Of a stretch of DNA of 64,000 bases, positions 31,960 to 40,691 are shown in pieces. The first letter of the stretch is position 1; every line of letters starts with the position of its first letter. The stretch is from Microcoleus sp. FACHB-68 (GTDB lineage Bacteria; Cyanobacteriota; Cyanobacteriia; Cyanobacteriales; Oscillatoriaceae): contig NZ_JACJOT010000017.1 of the NCBI RefSeq assembly GCF_014695715.1, positions 124,001 to 188,000 of the forward strand, read 5' to 3'. A model generated the notes under the pieces. It saw nothing but the letters and a program-made list of their open reading frames with translations. It did not search any database and had not been told where the DNA came from. The position numbers and the translations under genes were made by a program.

Positions 31960-33420
31960 ATGAAGAAAATCGCTTACCTCGAATGTCCCACCGGCATTGC
32001 TGGTGATATGTGCCTGGGTGCTCTCGTTAGTGCGGGCGTTCCTTTAGATTACCTAATCGAAAAGTTGAACAATTTGGGCATTTCTGAAGAGTACCAGTTA
32101 CGCGCTGAACTTGTCCATCGCAATGGTCAGCAAGCCACTAAAGTTTATGTTGACTTAAAACAGACACTTTTGCATTCTGTATCAGCGGATTCTGCGGTAG
32201 TCGCGCCCCTGGCAAGTGACGAACCGGCTGAACCCCCAACGTTTAGCAATCATCACCACCCCCACGGCGAAAACCACAACCCGGATCGCCGGCACGAGGC
32301 TAATGCTAACCATACGCACACGCGTCATCTGCCAGAGATTGAGCGGATGATTGCCTCAGCTCGATTGCCGGCGCGGGCGCAAGCATGGAGTTTAGCGGTA
32401 TTTCGCAAGCTGGCAGAGGCGGAAGGGGCGGTGCATGGCATTCCTCCTGAACGGGTGCATTTCCATGAGGTGGGTGCCACGGATGCGATTGTGGATATTG
32501 TGGGCACCTGTTTGGGATTAGATTGGCTGGGAATTGATGAGCTTTATTGCTCTGCTTTACCCACCGGCGGCGGTACAGTGAGGGCAGCACATGGCGAGTT
32601 GCCGGTGCCAACACCGGCAGTGTTGAAGTTGTGGGAAATGAGGCAGGTGCCGGTTTACAGCAATGGTGTTGAGCGGGAGTTGGTAACGCCGACGGGTGCG
32701 GCGATTGCGGTTAGTTTAGCAAAAGGTTTTGGTTCAGTGCCGGCTATGGCGATTTATCGCCTAGGATCGGGTGCCGGTACTCGCCAGTTGGCCATTCCAA
32801 ATATCCTGCGTTTGTGGATTGGAAAAAAAGTCAAAGGGAAAAAGTTAAAAGTCAAAATAAAAGGGAAAAAAGGCAAAGCTGAACAGGTCATTGCTTCTCC
32901 TTTACCTATCGGAAACTCAATGGTTCCGCGTCCTTTGCCTTTGGCAAATGGCTACAAAGAAAGGGCAAATGAGAGCCAAAATGTTTCGGTGCTGGAAACA
33001 CAAATTGACGATCTAAGTCCGCAAGCGATTGGTTATGTCTTTGATGCGTTATTTGATGCCGGCGCGTTGGATGTGTTCACGCAATCAATCGGAATGAAAA
33101 AATGCCGACCTGGGATTTTGCTAACAGTGATTTGTTTGCCAGAAAATCAGGCTGCTTGTGAGGCGACAATTTTTCGAGAAACAACAACCTTGGGTATTCG
33201 CCGGCAGACTCAAGAACGAGCAATTTTGCAGCGAGAAATAAAGCCGGTGCAGACACCTTTAGGAGAGGTACGCGTCAAGGTTGCCAAGTCTGGGGATACG
33301 ATTACCAACGTGCAACCTGAATACGAAGATTGCGCTCAGTTGGCAAAACAGCACAATCTCAGTTGGCGTGAAGTACATCGCATTGTTTTACAAACTTGGT
33401 ATAGCCAAAGTCAGCAGTAA
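31960..33420 (+). CDS. larC: LarC, nickel-pincer cofactor biosynthesis protein
   Basis: 486 residues. The N-terminus AYLECPTGIAGDMCLGALV is the LarC (DUF111) signature. HFHEVGATDAIVDIVGTCL and LPTGGGTVRAAHGELPVPTP follow, and the C-terminal domain has LETQIDDLSPQAIGYVFDAL. A His-rich loop (NHHHPHGENH and later NHTHTRH, about residues 90-125) fits metal binding. LarC inserts Ni into the pincer cofactor of lactate racemase-type enzymes. Residues about 289-346 form a linker rich in Lys and then Pro, encoded by AAAGTCAAAGGG-like repeat DNA. No larB or larE is nearby. It is followed by a clear terminator. Confidence 0.93.
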   Translation: MKKIAYLECPTGIAGDMCLGALVSAGVPLDYLIEKLNNLGISEEYQLRAELVHRNGQQATKVYVDLKQTLLHSVSADSAVVAPLASDEPAEPPTFSNHHHPHGENHNPDRRHEANANHTHTRHLPEIERMIASARLPARAQAWSLAVFRKLAEAEGAVHGIPPERVHFHEVGATDAIVDIVGTCLGLDWLGIDELYCSALPTGGGTVRAAHGELPVPTPAVLKLWEMRQVPVYSNGVERELVTPTGAAIAVSLAKGFGSVPAMAIYRLGSGAGTRQLAIPNILRLWIGKKVKGKKLKVKIKGKKGKAEQVIASPLPIGNSMVPRPLPLANGYKERANESQNVSVLETQIDDLSPQAIGYVFDALFDAGALDVFTQSIGMKKCRPGILLTVICLPENQAACEATIFRETTTLGIRRQTQERAILQREIKPVQTPLGEVRVKVAKSGDTITNVQPEYEDCAQLAKQHNLSWREVHRIVLQTWYSQSQQ

Positions 33421-33456
33421 AACCCAAGTAAAACGCAAAAGTTATCTTGATAGAAA

Positions 33457-33490
33457 CAACTCCGCCCTTCTTAGCAAGAGCGGAGTTTTT
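33457..33490 (+). terminator. Rho-independent terminator of larC
   Basis: Stem AACTCCGC / GCGGAGTT with a 14-nt loop, followed by a run of T. Confidence 0.88.
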
Positions 33491-33579
33491 CGTCTCCCTG
33501 TCTTTCTGTCAAGCTTCAGTTGTTAGTGAATGTCCCGACAACCAGTGCTCAAGAAACTAAATTTTTATCGCTTCCGGAC

Positions 33580-33948
33580 TTACTGCCGGTCGTACTTGGT
33601 AGGAGTTCTTGTGCCAGGAGCGCTGGGGTTATCAGGATTCAGCGTTTCTTCAGCATTCTGTTTGATGACTTTAGGGATATTCTTGCCCAAATTCTTAAGG
33701 TTTTTCAGGCCGGTGTCACCGATTTTGTCGCTATTGATATCTTCGGCCTTGTCTTGAATTCTCTTGACAGTGCCGCTGTCTACTTGCTCAGCCGAAGCAT
33801 CGGTACGATTGAGTAAGGGAATAGCTTGGGCTTGAAGATCGTTGCTGGTACCAAAAGCAGAACTCACAAAAATTGTAACGGCTGCCAAAACAACTGTAAC
33901 GATTTGACGCAAGCGAATGCTTTGTATCCAAGAAATTAATCGATTCAT
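33580..33948 (-). CDS. Exported small protein, paralogue 1 of 3 (DUF6658-like)
   Basis: 122 residues from the ATG at 33948. The N-terminal signal-like segment NRLISWIQSIRLRQIVTVVL is shared in pattern with the two next genes on the same strand: basic start, then IRLRQI, then a hydrophobic stretch. The mature part is charged, with predicted amphipathic helix (TGLKNLKNLGKNIPKVIKQ). I associate the N-terminus with cyanobacterial DUF6658-type proteins; function unknown. The gene has its own AT-rich upstream region. Confidence 0.65.
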   Translation of the reverse strand: MNRLISWIQSIRLRQIVTVVLAAVTIFVSSAFGTSNDLQAQAIPLLNRTDASAEQVDSGTVKRIQDKAEDINSDKIGDTGLKNLKNLGKNIPKVIKQNAEETLNPDNPSAPGTRTPTKYDRQ

Positions 33949-34446
33949 GGGGTTTCTCCTAATAAGGTTTGTTGGATGTAGAGAGAAGGCTCTTTGACTC
34001 AACTCTCCTCTTCTTTTCTACTTTCATTTAAGCATAATTTAAAAAATTTGTATATTTAATTTTAATTTAATTTGAAGTTTTATAGGAATAAAATTTTATC
34101 TTTTATCTAAGTAATTTATAATTTAATCTCTTCCCACTATAACTTTTTTTGAAGGGTTTTCGTGGTCTTACTTATCTTTAAGTTAATCGTTAATAATCTA
34201 GGAATTCGCCGTTTATTATTTAGAAAATTTTTATTGATAAAACTTTTTTTAAAGTTTCTTTAGTTGCTGGGTTATGCCGGCATCCTCTTTTTACCTGATA
34301 TTTGCTGAATAGAATCAGGCACTTTGAGTTTTTCAACCTAGACAAAACACTTTGAAAAAATCTCAGGCAAGTTTGGATAGTCACTAGGCAAACTTGCCTG
34401 TTCCGGAAAGAGATTTTTTATTGCACTCGTTAATTAATCGAGTTAA
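33949..34446. other. AT-rich intergenic region
   Basis: About 500 bp, strongly AT-rich, presumably with the promoter of paralogue 1. It contains the terminator of paralogue 2 at 34365-34399. No gene is supported. Confidence 0.45.
34365..34399 (-). terminator. Terminator of exported paralogue 2
   Basis: Perfect 11-bp inverted repeat AGGCAAGTTTG / CAAACTTGCCT with a 13-nt loop. On the minus strand it is followed by GAGA and six T. Confidence 0.75.
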
Positions 34447-35103
34447 TTAATCGAGATTGTCAACAGCTTTGTCTACGGCTTGCTTGGTATTAGAAACGTC
34501 TTCGCTGACTTTAGATTTAACACCACTAGCAGCCTTATCTACAGCTTGCTTTGTATTAGAAACGTCTTCACTGACTTTGGACTTAACCTTACCGGCAGTC
34601 TCGCTGGCTGCATCTTTGCTTCCATCAAGGGCATCTTGAGTATTTTCTTTTAAATTCTCCGTACCCTTTTGAGTTCTGTCGGCGAAACTTTCGGCATTAC
34701 GCTGAACCCTATTGACCACCTTATCAGCGCCTTCTTTCACATTCTCGGCTGCTTCTGGCGCATCATTAACGGCACGTTTGATTGCTTCTGCGGGATTGCC
34801 GGTTCTGTTCTTTATGTTCTGCTGAGCATTGTCCACCAAACCTTTGGCTTTGGCGTCGGCTGCGGTGGGATCTCTTCTGGGATCGGTATCGCGGTAATCA
34901 TTCATACCGCCTTTGTATTCGTTCCCCATCACCTGATCAGGAACTTCTTCCCTGATTTTGTCGGCAGTGTTGCCACTGTCGCCAAAGCCGAAGATCCCAG
35001 CATTAGCCGCAGGCATCGTAACAAATACCATCAAGCCGGCTAGAAAAACACTTAAAATGTGGCTCAGTCGCAGGCTTTTCACGAATGCAATCACTTTCTT
35101 CAT
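34447..35103 (-). CDS. Exported LEA-like protein, paralogue 2 of 3
   Basis: 218 residues from the ATG at 35103, with GGAG 7 nt upstream. The signal peptide ends in PAANA, so it is predicted to be exported and cleaved. The C-terminal half is a repetitive amphipathic helix rich in Lys, Asp, Ala and Ser, with the unit SKVSEDVSNTKQAVDKA present twice in tandem at the very end. This composition is LEA-like and resembles low-temperature- or desiccation-induced proteins; that function is inference. The N-terminus KKVIAFVKSLRLSHILSVFL matches the paralogues on either side. Confidence 0.75.
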   Translation of the reverse strand: MKKVIAFVKSLRLSHILSVFLAGLMVFVTMPAANAGIFGFGDSGNTADKIREEVPDQVMGNEYKGGMNDYRDTDPRRDPTAADAKAKGLVDNAQQNIKNRTGNPAEAIKRAVNDAPEAAENVKEGADKVVNRVQRNAESFADRTQKGTENLKENTQDALDGSKDAASETAGKVKSKVSEDVSNTKQAVDKAASGVKSKVSEDVSNTKQAVDKAVDNLD

Positions 35104-35538
35104 AGACATACTCCGTGGTTGAGGTTGATCGAATCAAACCGCCTTAGAATCTTTTCTTTCGCGGTATTATGTAGTAACTTTGTACTAATTTTGTGGTAAA
35201 AGCGCTTTCGGTCTCTTACACCTCTCAAGCATAATGTTATAAGTGTGTTTGCTGCCTCTATCGAAAGTCACATTCTTGCCGGCGACTCGATTTAGCTTTG
35301 GTGTGACGCTAAAAAACACTTAAGATGCACAGGGCAGTTTTCGCCCAAATTCAGCTTGGGGATCAACCCATAAAGCAGACTAAACCTCTAACATCGGCAC
35401 GTTCGTTTTCTCATGCCAGATTACGCGCCTACCAAAAATAGGACTAGAAACAACCAAAAGTAAAGAAACCCGTTCTGTAAAAAAACGGGTTCCTCACATT
35501 CATTTCCGATTACTGAGATGAAGAGACAAGATGATTGC
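35104..35538. other. Intergenic region between exported paralogues 2 and 3
   Basis: About 430 bp. It holds the promoter region of paralogue 2 and the terminator of paralogue 3. No gene is supported. Confidence 0.4.
35467..35491 (-). terminator. Terminator of exported paralogue 3
   Basis: Stem AACCCGTT / AACGGGTT, followed on the minus strand by a T-rich stretch. Confidence 0.75.
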
Positions 35539-36183
35539 TTATCTTGCCGGTGATTTATATTCCTTGGGTGCTGCTTTGGCTGGCGTGCTGGAATTACCAG
35601 TCAAATTCTCGATAGCGCTCATTACCGGCGATTTGGGTTGCATTTCCGCGCCGCTTGCCGATTCTTCAACACCTTCTGTGATGAATTGAGAGGCATCTTT
35701 AAACGTTGCACCGACTCTTTCTAAAATTTTGGCATCTGGATCAGTGCGGTTAAATACTGGTTGAGGCTTTGCAGGAATCTGAGGGGCTTCTAGGAGCGAT
35801 TGATCTCCGCCCAGTTCCTTGTCGAATTTATCGGTTTCAAGGGGTCCAGAGCCAGGGTAGAGTAACCTTGAGGCATTACTCTCACCGTTGCTGACAGCGA
35901 TCAGTCGATCCGAAGGTTGCGGCAGATCGGCCCGATCACGCTCAGATTTGACTGGAGTATTCACTTTCGGGTCAGTGGACATCTTGTAGTTGCTGGAATT
36001 ATCTCCACCACCCACGTGTGGGTTGTTTTGGCCTCCAGCTTGAACCGGCGGATTGATTGGACGTGCGCCTGTCGCGTCCCCGGCATTACAAGCGGTGCTA
36101 GTCAGCAGTAGCACCCCTGCTAAAAATGCGGTCAAAATTTGAACGACCCGCAGTTTTTTTAAAAAAGCAGTTAACTTTTTCAC
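35539..36183 (-). CDS. Exported lipoprotein, paralogue 3 of 3
   Basis: 214 residues, GTG start at 36183. The N-terminus KKLTAFLKKLRVVQILTAFL parallels paralogues 1 and 2, but here it ends in a lipobox, LTSTAC (Cys about residue 32), so a lipoprotein is predicted. The mature part is hydrophilic and Pro/Asn-rich (NNPHVGGGDNSSNYKMS), with no domain I recognise. The three genes share only the export segment and have different tails. Confidence 0.7.
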   Translation of the reverse strand: MKKLTAFLKKLRVVQILTAFLAGVLLLTSTACNAGDATGARPINPPVQAGGQNNPHVGGGDNSSNYKMSTDPKVNTPVKSERDRADLPQPSDRLIAVSNGESNASRLLYPGSGPLETDKFDKELGGDQSLLEAPQIPAKPQPVFNRTDPDAKILERVGATFKDASQFITEGVEESASGAEMQPKSPVMSAIENLTGNSSTPAKAAPKEYKSPAR

Positions 36184-36723
36184 GAATTACTTCCCATTTG
36201 CTTTCAACAATTGTCAACAAGTTTATAGATAAGAGGGCAACCATTTCCTCTAGCCCAAGTCACATTTTGACTACCAGTTATTATTAAGGTTGTCTAACCT
36301 TAGAGAGATTTAAATAAATAACCAAGTTCATCAATAAAATTGCGTTGTGCCTGAAGCTTTATACTATGTTTGATTTTGATTTGGGATTTTAAATTAAAAA
36401 GTTCCCTCTATAAATAAAGACTTTCGCTGTTTGTTAAATCTGCAAACTTTTCGCAAAATACTATAGCATTGTTTCTCATGCAACTACATAATATAAAGAT
36501 ATAAAGAGATAAATAGATGAGGAGATTAATGGAATTGTATTTGCAACCGGCTACCAAGGAAAAAGGTTAAGTTTAAAAGATGAGTTTGCTTATTTTTAAC
36601 TCAGCATCAACAAAAGAGTGTGTCTTGACACCGGCATCGCACAGATTGCTTTTAAAAGTAAATGCCGGTGAGCTTTTGGCTATGAAGCGTTTCGCTTGGT
36701 GCCAGTGGAATTCCCATTCACTT
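36184..36723. other. AT-rich intergenic region
   Basis: About 540 bp, strongly AT-rich up to 36580. It includes an imperfect GATATAAAGA-type repeat near 36500. Open frames present are short and not protein-like. Nothing else is recognised. Confidence 0.4.
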
Positions 36724-37077
36724 CTAGCCGAAGGTTGAGCTATTCCAGCCCCACATCGAACCCTTGGCATCCGCAAATTCAATGTAGATGCGATTAGACG
36801 GCACACCGAGGGTTTGGTTGATCTCTTGGCAAAAATCCTGGCTCATAGACTTGGTTTGAGCTGGGTTCATGCTGCCAACACTTTTAATTTCGATATAACA
36901 AACAGGCTCAACAGTGCCGGCAAATGTCATCGCCACATCCGGTTCAAAAGCAGTCATTACATAAGATTCTGGTTTGCCGGTATGCTTAGCCAACTTAGCA
37001 GAAAGGCTTTTGAGCAATCCCTGCACCGCAGACTTTTCTGGGGCGGAAATGGAAGTTTGAACTTTGATTAAAGGCAT
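36724..37077 (-). CDS. MIF-like phenylpyruvate tautomerase
   Basis: 117 residues, the family size. Met is followed by Pro (MPLIKVQTS), the catalytic N-terminal proline of the tautomerase superfamily. The C-terminal NRIYIEFADAKGSMWGWN is typical of MIF homologues. It would act as a keto-enol tautomerase; the physiological substrate in cyanobacteria is unknown. Start ATG 37077. Confidence 0.92.
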   Translation of the reverse strand: MPLIKVQTSISAPEKSAVQGLLKSLSAKLAKHTGKPESYVMTAFEPDVAMTFAGTVEPVCYIEIKSVGSMNPAQTKSMSQDFCQEINQTLGVPSNRIYIEFADAKGSMWGWNSSTFG

Positions 37078-37197
37078 AATATTTTCGCACTCAGGGATTA
37101 GTAAGGGCGAGTGTAATTAACCCGCCCACACAACAGACAGCTAACCAAAGACTAATTGCAAACGCGCATCTGGCAGATAGCAGTTGAGACTTCGCAA

Positions 37198-37680
37198 TTA
37201 GCCACCATATTGCCAGCCGGTGCTTTCGAGTAAGAGCGGTTCGCCCTCCCGGTGGATGCCGGCACCAACTACTTCACCGACATAAACGGTGTGATCGCCA
37301 TGTTCCACCGATCCCACAACTCTGCACTCTACATAACCGAGGGAGTCTGAGATGATGGGGCAGCCGGTTTCTTCTCCCGGATAAAATTCCACATCCTCAA
37401 ACTTGTTGCCTACCCGGCGCTGTGGCTTAAAGAATTTTTGAGCGACTTCTTTTTGTCCCGCCTCCAAAAAGCTGAGCGCAAAGACTCCACTCGCCTTAAT
37501 CATGGCGTGAGATTTAGAATCCTGCTTCACACAATTCACAACCAGCGGGGGTTGAAAAGAAGCTTGCATCACCCAACTGGCGGTGAAGCCGTTAACATCT
37601 TCGCCATCCTTAACGCCGCACACATAGAGTCCGTGGGGAATCTTGCGTAGAATTGTTTTTTTCGCTTGTTCGTCCAGCAA
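37198..37680 (-). CDS. Flavin reductase-like FMN-binding protein
   Basis: 160 residues with a TTG start at 37680. Features of the flavin reductase-like domain are NGFTASWVMQASFQPPLVV and SFLEAGQKEVAQKF, then GDHTVYVGEVV. It resembles the C-terminal flavodoxin-reductase part of cyanobacterial flavodiiron proteins but stands alone. It uses FMN/FAD and NAD(P)H; the partner is unknown. It is codirectional with the MIF gene, about 120 bp upstream of it. Confidence 0.88.
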   Translation of the reverse strand: MLDEQAKKTILRKIPHGLYVCGVKDGEDVNGFTASWVMQASFQPPLVVNCVKQDSKSHAMIKASGVFALSFLEAGQKEVAQKFFKPQRRVGNKFEDVEFYPGEETGCPIISDSLGYVECRVVGSVEHGDHTVYVGEVVGAGIHREGEPLLLESTGWQYGG

Positions 37681-37841
37681 AGGTCTACACGCCGATACTA
37701 CACCGCTCAGTGTATCAATCTGGTGCCGGCAAACTCAAGTCCACTTCAAGCCTGATGGGAACGATCCGCTTGCCCTCACCTGAGTGACACCGGCAGGTAT
37801 GTTCCCCTCAAACCGCCCAAACACGGGCTGCCGGTTCCAAC

Positions 37842-38225
37842 TTAGCGTCTTTCCCTGCCAAACAGCCCTTTGACTGCATCCATAAAATTTTCTTCCTTAT
37901 AATCCTTAAACTCACCCGCATCAAACCAGATGCCATAGCACACCGGGCATTTTTCATACCAAATGTGAGGCTGGTTAAGTTCCACCATCTTCGTCATTTT
38001 TGTGCGACATTTTGGGCAATTGATATCGCCGACTTCATTAAACTTACTGCCAGTTTCTGGCTGGCCAACATCCAACGTTTCCGAGCCTTCTATTTCTTTT
38101 AGCGTTTGGGCTTCAAGAGAATCAAACCAAATTCCTTTACACTCGACACACCGCTCCACTTCAATATTTGCATAAACAACTTGTTCTAAGTCTCCTTGAC
38201 ATTTGGGGCAGTTTAACTCGTTCAT
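37842..38225 (-). CDS. Protein with two TFIIB-type zinc ribbons
   Basis: 127 residues. Two zf-TFIIB units are seen: CPKCQGDLEQ...CVECKGIWFD and CPKCRTKMTK...CPVCYGIWFD, giving two CxxC/CxxC metal sites. Each ends in the G-[IV]-WFD signature followed by an acidic helix. The function is unknown; nucleic-acid or protein binding is possible. Start ATG 38225. Confidence 0.85.
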   Translation of the reverse strand: MNELNCPKCQGDLEQVVYANIEVERCVECKGIWFDSLEAQTLKEIEGSETLDVGQPETGSKFNEVGDINCPKCRTKMTKMVELNQPHIWYEKCPVCYGIWFDAGEFKDYKEENFMDAVKGLFGRERR

Positions 38226-38258
38226 TTTTTTGTCCTTTAAATTACAATTATCTGGATT

Positions 38259-39104
38259 TCATGCAGATGGCGATAGTTTATCAGTTCGGATGCTAGCCGG
38301 TCGAAATAGGTGGGCGTGTTCTGGATTGTAAAGACGAGAACGCGCTGTTTCTGCTGTTTCTGCCGTTGCTAATGCCGGACTGATGACATAAAGTGTGGTG
38401 CGAATCAAGTCTTCCTGCTGGGTGAGCGCTGCCATTTGGTGCAGGGGAACCTGGAAAATTTTCTCATCCGGCCAACCCAGCCGGTAACAAATGGCCACCG
38501 GCATCTCGGCGGGGTAATGCTCCATTAATTTCTGCTGGGCGTCTTCGACATGGCGGGCGCTGAGATAAAGGCATAAGCTAGCTTTATGCGCTGCGAGTGA
38601 GGCTAATTCCTCAGATTCTGGGACGCCGGTGCGACCGGCAATGCGAGTTAGAATAATCGTCTGCACCAGTCCCGGCACTGTTAGCTCAACTTTTAGCTTG
38701 GCTGCTGCTGCTTGAAAAGCGCTAATTCCAGGGATGACTTCAAAAGGAATACCGGCTTCTGCTAAGGCTTGCATTTGCTCATGCACAGCACCGTAAAGGC
38801 AAGGATCGCCAGAATGGAGTCTCACGACAGACTGCTGCGCTTGCACCCGCGAAATCATCACCGGCAGAATTTCTTCTAGGGTTTTATTGGCGGTTCGGAT
38901 AATTTCCGCATCAGCACGGACGCCCTGCAAAATTTGTTTGGGCACCAAAGAATCGGCAAACAAAATAACATCGGCCTCAGCCAATATTTTCTGAGCTTTC
39001 ACCGTCAGTAAATCGGGATCGCCAGGGCCGGCACCCACAATATAAACTGCCGGTGCCAAGGAAACTTTTGAACCTGTGACTTCGTTAGAATTTTGAATCT
39101 TCAA
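38259..39104 (-). CDS. cobM: Precorrin-4 C11-methyltransferase
   Basis: 281 residues. The tetrapyrrole methylase start VYIVGAGPGDPDLLTVKAQ, then ADVILFADSLVP and RLHSGDPCLYGAVHEQM, identify CobM/CbiF: an S-adenosylmethionine-dependent enzyme that methylates C11 of precorrin-4 in cobalamin synthesis. There is no ATG near the family start; the TTG at 39104 or a second TTG at 39059 must serve. It is followed 33 bp downstream by the zinc-ribbon gene on the same strand. I found no convincing B12 riboswitch upstream. Confidence 0.93.
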   Translation of the reverse strand: MKIQNSNEVTGSKVSLAPAVYIVGAGPGDPDLLTVKAQKILAEADVILFADSLVPKQILQGVRADAEIIRTANKTLEEILPVMISRVQAQQSVVRLHSGDPCLYGAVHEQMQALAEAGIPFEVIPGISAFQAAAAKLKVELTVPGLVQTIILTRIAGRTGVPESEELASLAAHKASLCLYLSARHVEDAQQKLMEHYPAEMPVAICYRLGWPDEKIFQVPLHQMAALTQQEDLIRTTLYVISPALATAETAETARSRLYNPEHAHLFRPASIRTDKLSPSA

Positions 39105-39578
39105 GAGTTTGGGATTTGGAATGAGGATATGGCTGGGTTTAAGGCGAGTGAGACTAAAAACATTTTTCCGGTTAGCGCCCGTTCAGATTTCTAAGTTTCG
39201 AGACCCGCACCAGAAGATAGATTACTGGATCGTGGTTCTTCGCTGACACCTCTAGAGCGTCCTCCGAAACAAATGCCGGGAACCCGCTAGCACCCTAGCC
39301 ACGGCACAAAACGGTAGCCACAGTCTCAACAGCTTTAAGCCCAGCCCTTTAAATTCAGCAGTTTCAGAGCCGGTAAACTTCTAGCACTTAGTATTTTTTG
39401 CTGAGCGCTCAACATTTAACATGAAGTTAATCTCACTGGACGGGAACTGGAAGTGAACTTTGAAATTCTTCACAAATAGAGACCCTGTGATAGTATCTGG
39501 ATGGTTTAAGGCGGCTAATGGCTGCCGAAAGGCTAAAGCTTTGTGGTGGAGGAGGAGAATCCAGGAGTGCAAGATCGC
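39105..39578. other. Divergent intergenic region upstream of cobM
   Basis: About 470 bp between divergent cobM and the Gfo/Idh/MocA gene. I looked for a cobalamin riboswitch (B12 box) on the minus strand and did not find a convincing one. Promoters for both genes are expected here. Confidence 0.4.
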
Positions 39579-40649
39579 ATGTCAGTGGGATGTTCAAACG
39601 CTTATGTACCGCGAAATCAACCCGAACCCATCCGCATTGGGGTGATTGGGGTTGGGAACATGGGACAGCATCACACCCGCGTTCTTAGCTTGTTGAAAGA
39701 CGTAGAGCTAGTGGGTGTGGCCGACATTAGTGTAGAGCGGGGTCTAGACACTGCCAGTAAATATCGGATTCGCTTTTTTGAAGATTATCGTGACCTCCTC
39801 CCCCATGTGGAGGCCGTTTGTATTGCTGTTCCAACAAGACTACATCATGCGGTAGGCATGACTTGTCTCCATGCCGGTGTCCATGTCTTGATTGAAAAGC
39901 CGATTGCTGCCAGCATTACTGAGGCTGAATCTCTGGTCAATGCTGCCGCTGAATCAGGTTGCATTCTACAAGTGGGGCATATTGAACGCTTTAACCCAGC
40001 CTTCCAAGAACTCAGCAAGGTACTAAAGACAGAAGAATTGCTGGCTTTAGAAGCTCATCGCATGAGTCCTTATTCTCACCGGGCTAACGATGTGTCTGTT
40101 GTCTTGGATCTGATGATTCATGACATTGACCTGCTCTTAGAGCTTGCAGAGGCTCCTGTGGTTAAGCTAACGGCTAGTGGCAGTCGCGCTTCTGGCTCTG
40201 GATATTTAGATTATGTGACCGCAACCCTTGGCTTTGCGAATGGGATTGTGGCCACGCTGACGGCGAGCAAAGTGACTCACCGAAAACTGCGGCGAATTGT
40301 GGCTCATTGTAAGAATTCGCTGACGGAGGCGGATTTTCTCAATAATGAAATCTTGATTCACCGGCAAACAACTGCCAACTACATGACGGACTATGGCCAA
40401 GTGCTTTACCGGCAGGATGGTCTGATTGAAAAGGTCTATACCAGCAATATTGAGCCGCTTCATGCAGAGCTAGAGCATTTTGTCAACTGCGTCAGGGGGG
40501 GAAATCAACCTTCTGTCGGCGGGCAGCAAGCTCTCAAAGCTTTGCGTTTAGCTAGTGTGATTGAGCAAATGGCCCTAGATGGTAAGGTGTGGTACTCCTC
40601 AGATTCGGATCGGGGTTCCTTGCATCCTTCCACCGTTACGGTTATGTGA
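39579..40649 (+). CDS. Gfo/Idh/MocA family oxidoreductase
   Basis: 356 residues from the ATG at 39579; a GTG at 39543 would add 12. The Rossmann motif GVIGVGNMGQHH is at the N-terminus, and the catalytic-site block EKPIAASITEAE follows, then QVGHIERFNPAF and LMIHDIDLLLELA. It is an NAD(P)-dependent sugar- or cyclitol-type oxidoreductase; the substrate is not known. AGGAG lies 12 nt before the ATG. Confidence 0.9.
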   Translation: MSVGCSNAYVPRNQPEPIRIGVIGVGNMGQHHTRVLSLLKDVELVGVADISVERGLDTASKYRIRFFEDYRDLLPHVEAVCIAVPTRLHHAVGMTCLHAGVHVLIEKPIAASITEAESLVNAAAESGCILQVGHIERFNPAFQELSKVLKTEELLALEAHRMSPYSHRANDVSVVLDLMIHDIDLLLELAEAPVVKLTASGSRASGSGYLDYVTATLGFANGIVATLTASKVTHRKLRRIVAHCKNSLTEADFLNNEILIHRQTTANYMTDYGQVLYRQDGLIEKVYTSNIEPLHAELEHFVNCVRGGNQPSVGGQQALKALRLASVIEQMALDGKVWYSSDSDRGSLHPSTVTVM

Positions 40650-40691
40650 TGAAATCGGCTAGAAGGGAAGAATGGCTAGTGGCTTGGGGCA

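Noticed and set aside
36573-36806. 77-residue minus-strand frame overlapping the MIF gene
   Set aside because: Overlaps the MIF coding sequence in another frame and shows no family features.
39105-39543. Possible cobalamin riboswitch upstream of cobM
   Set aside because: I could not find a convincing B12 box or the conserved core helices on the minus strand; only a weak GCCACAG-like word is present on the plus strand.
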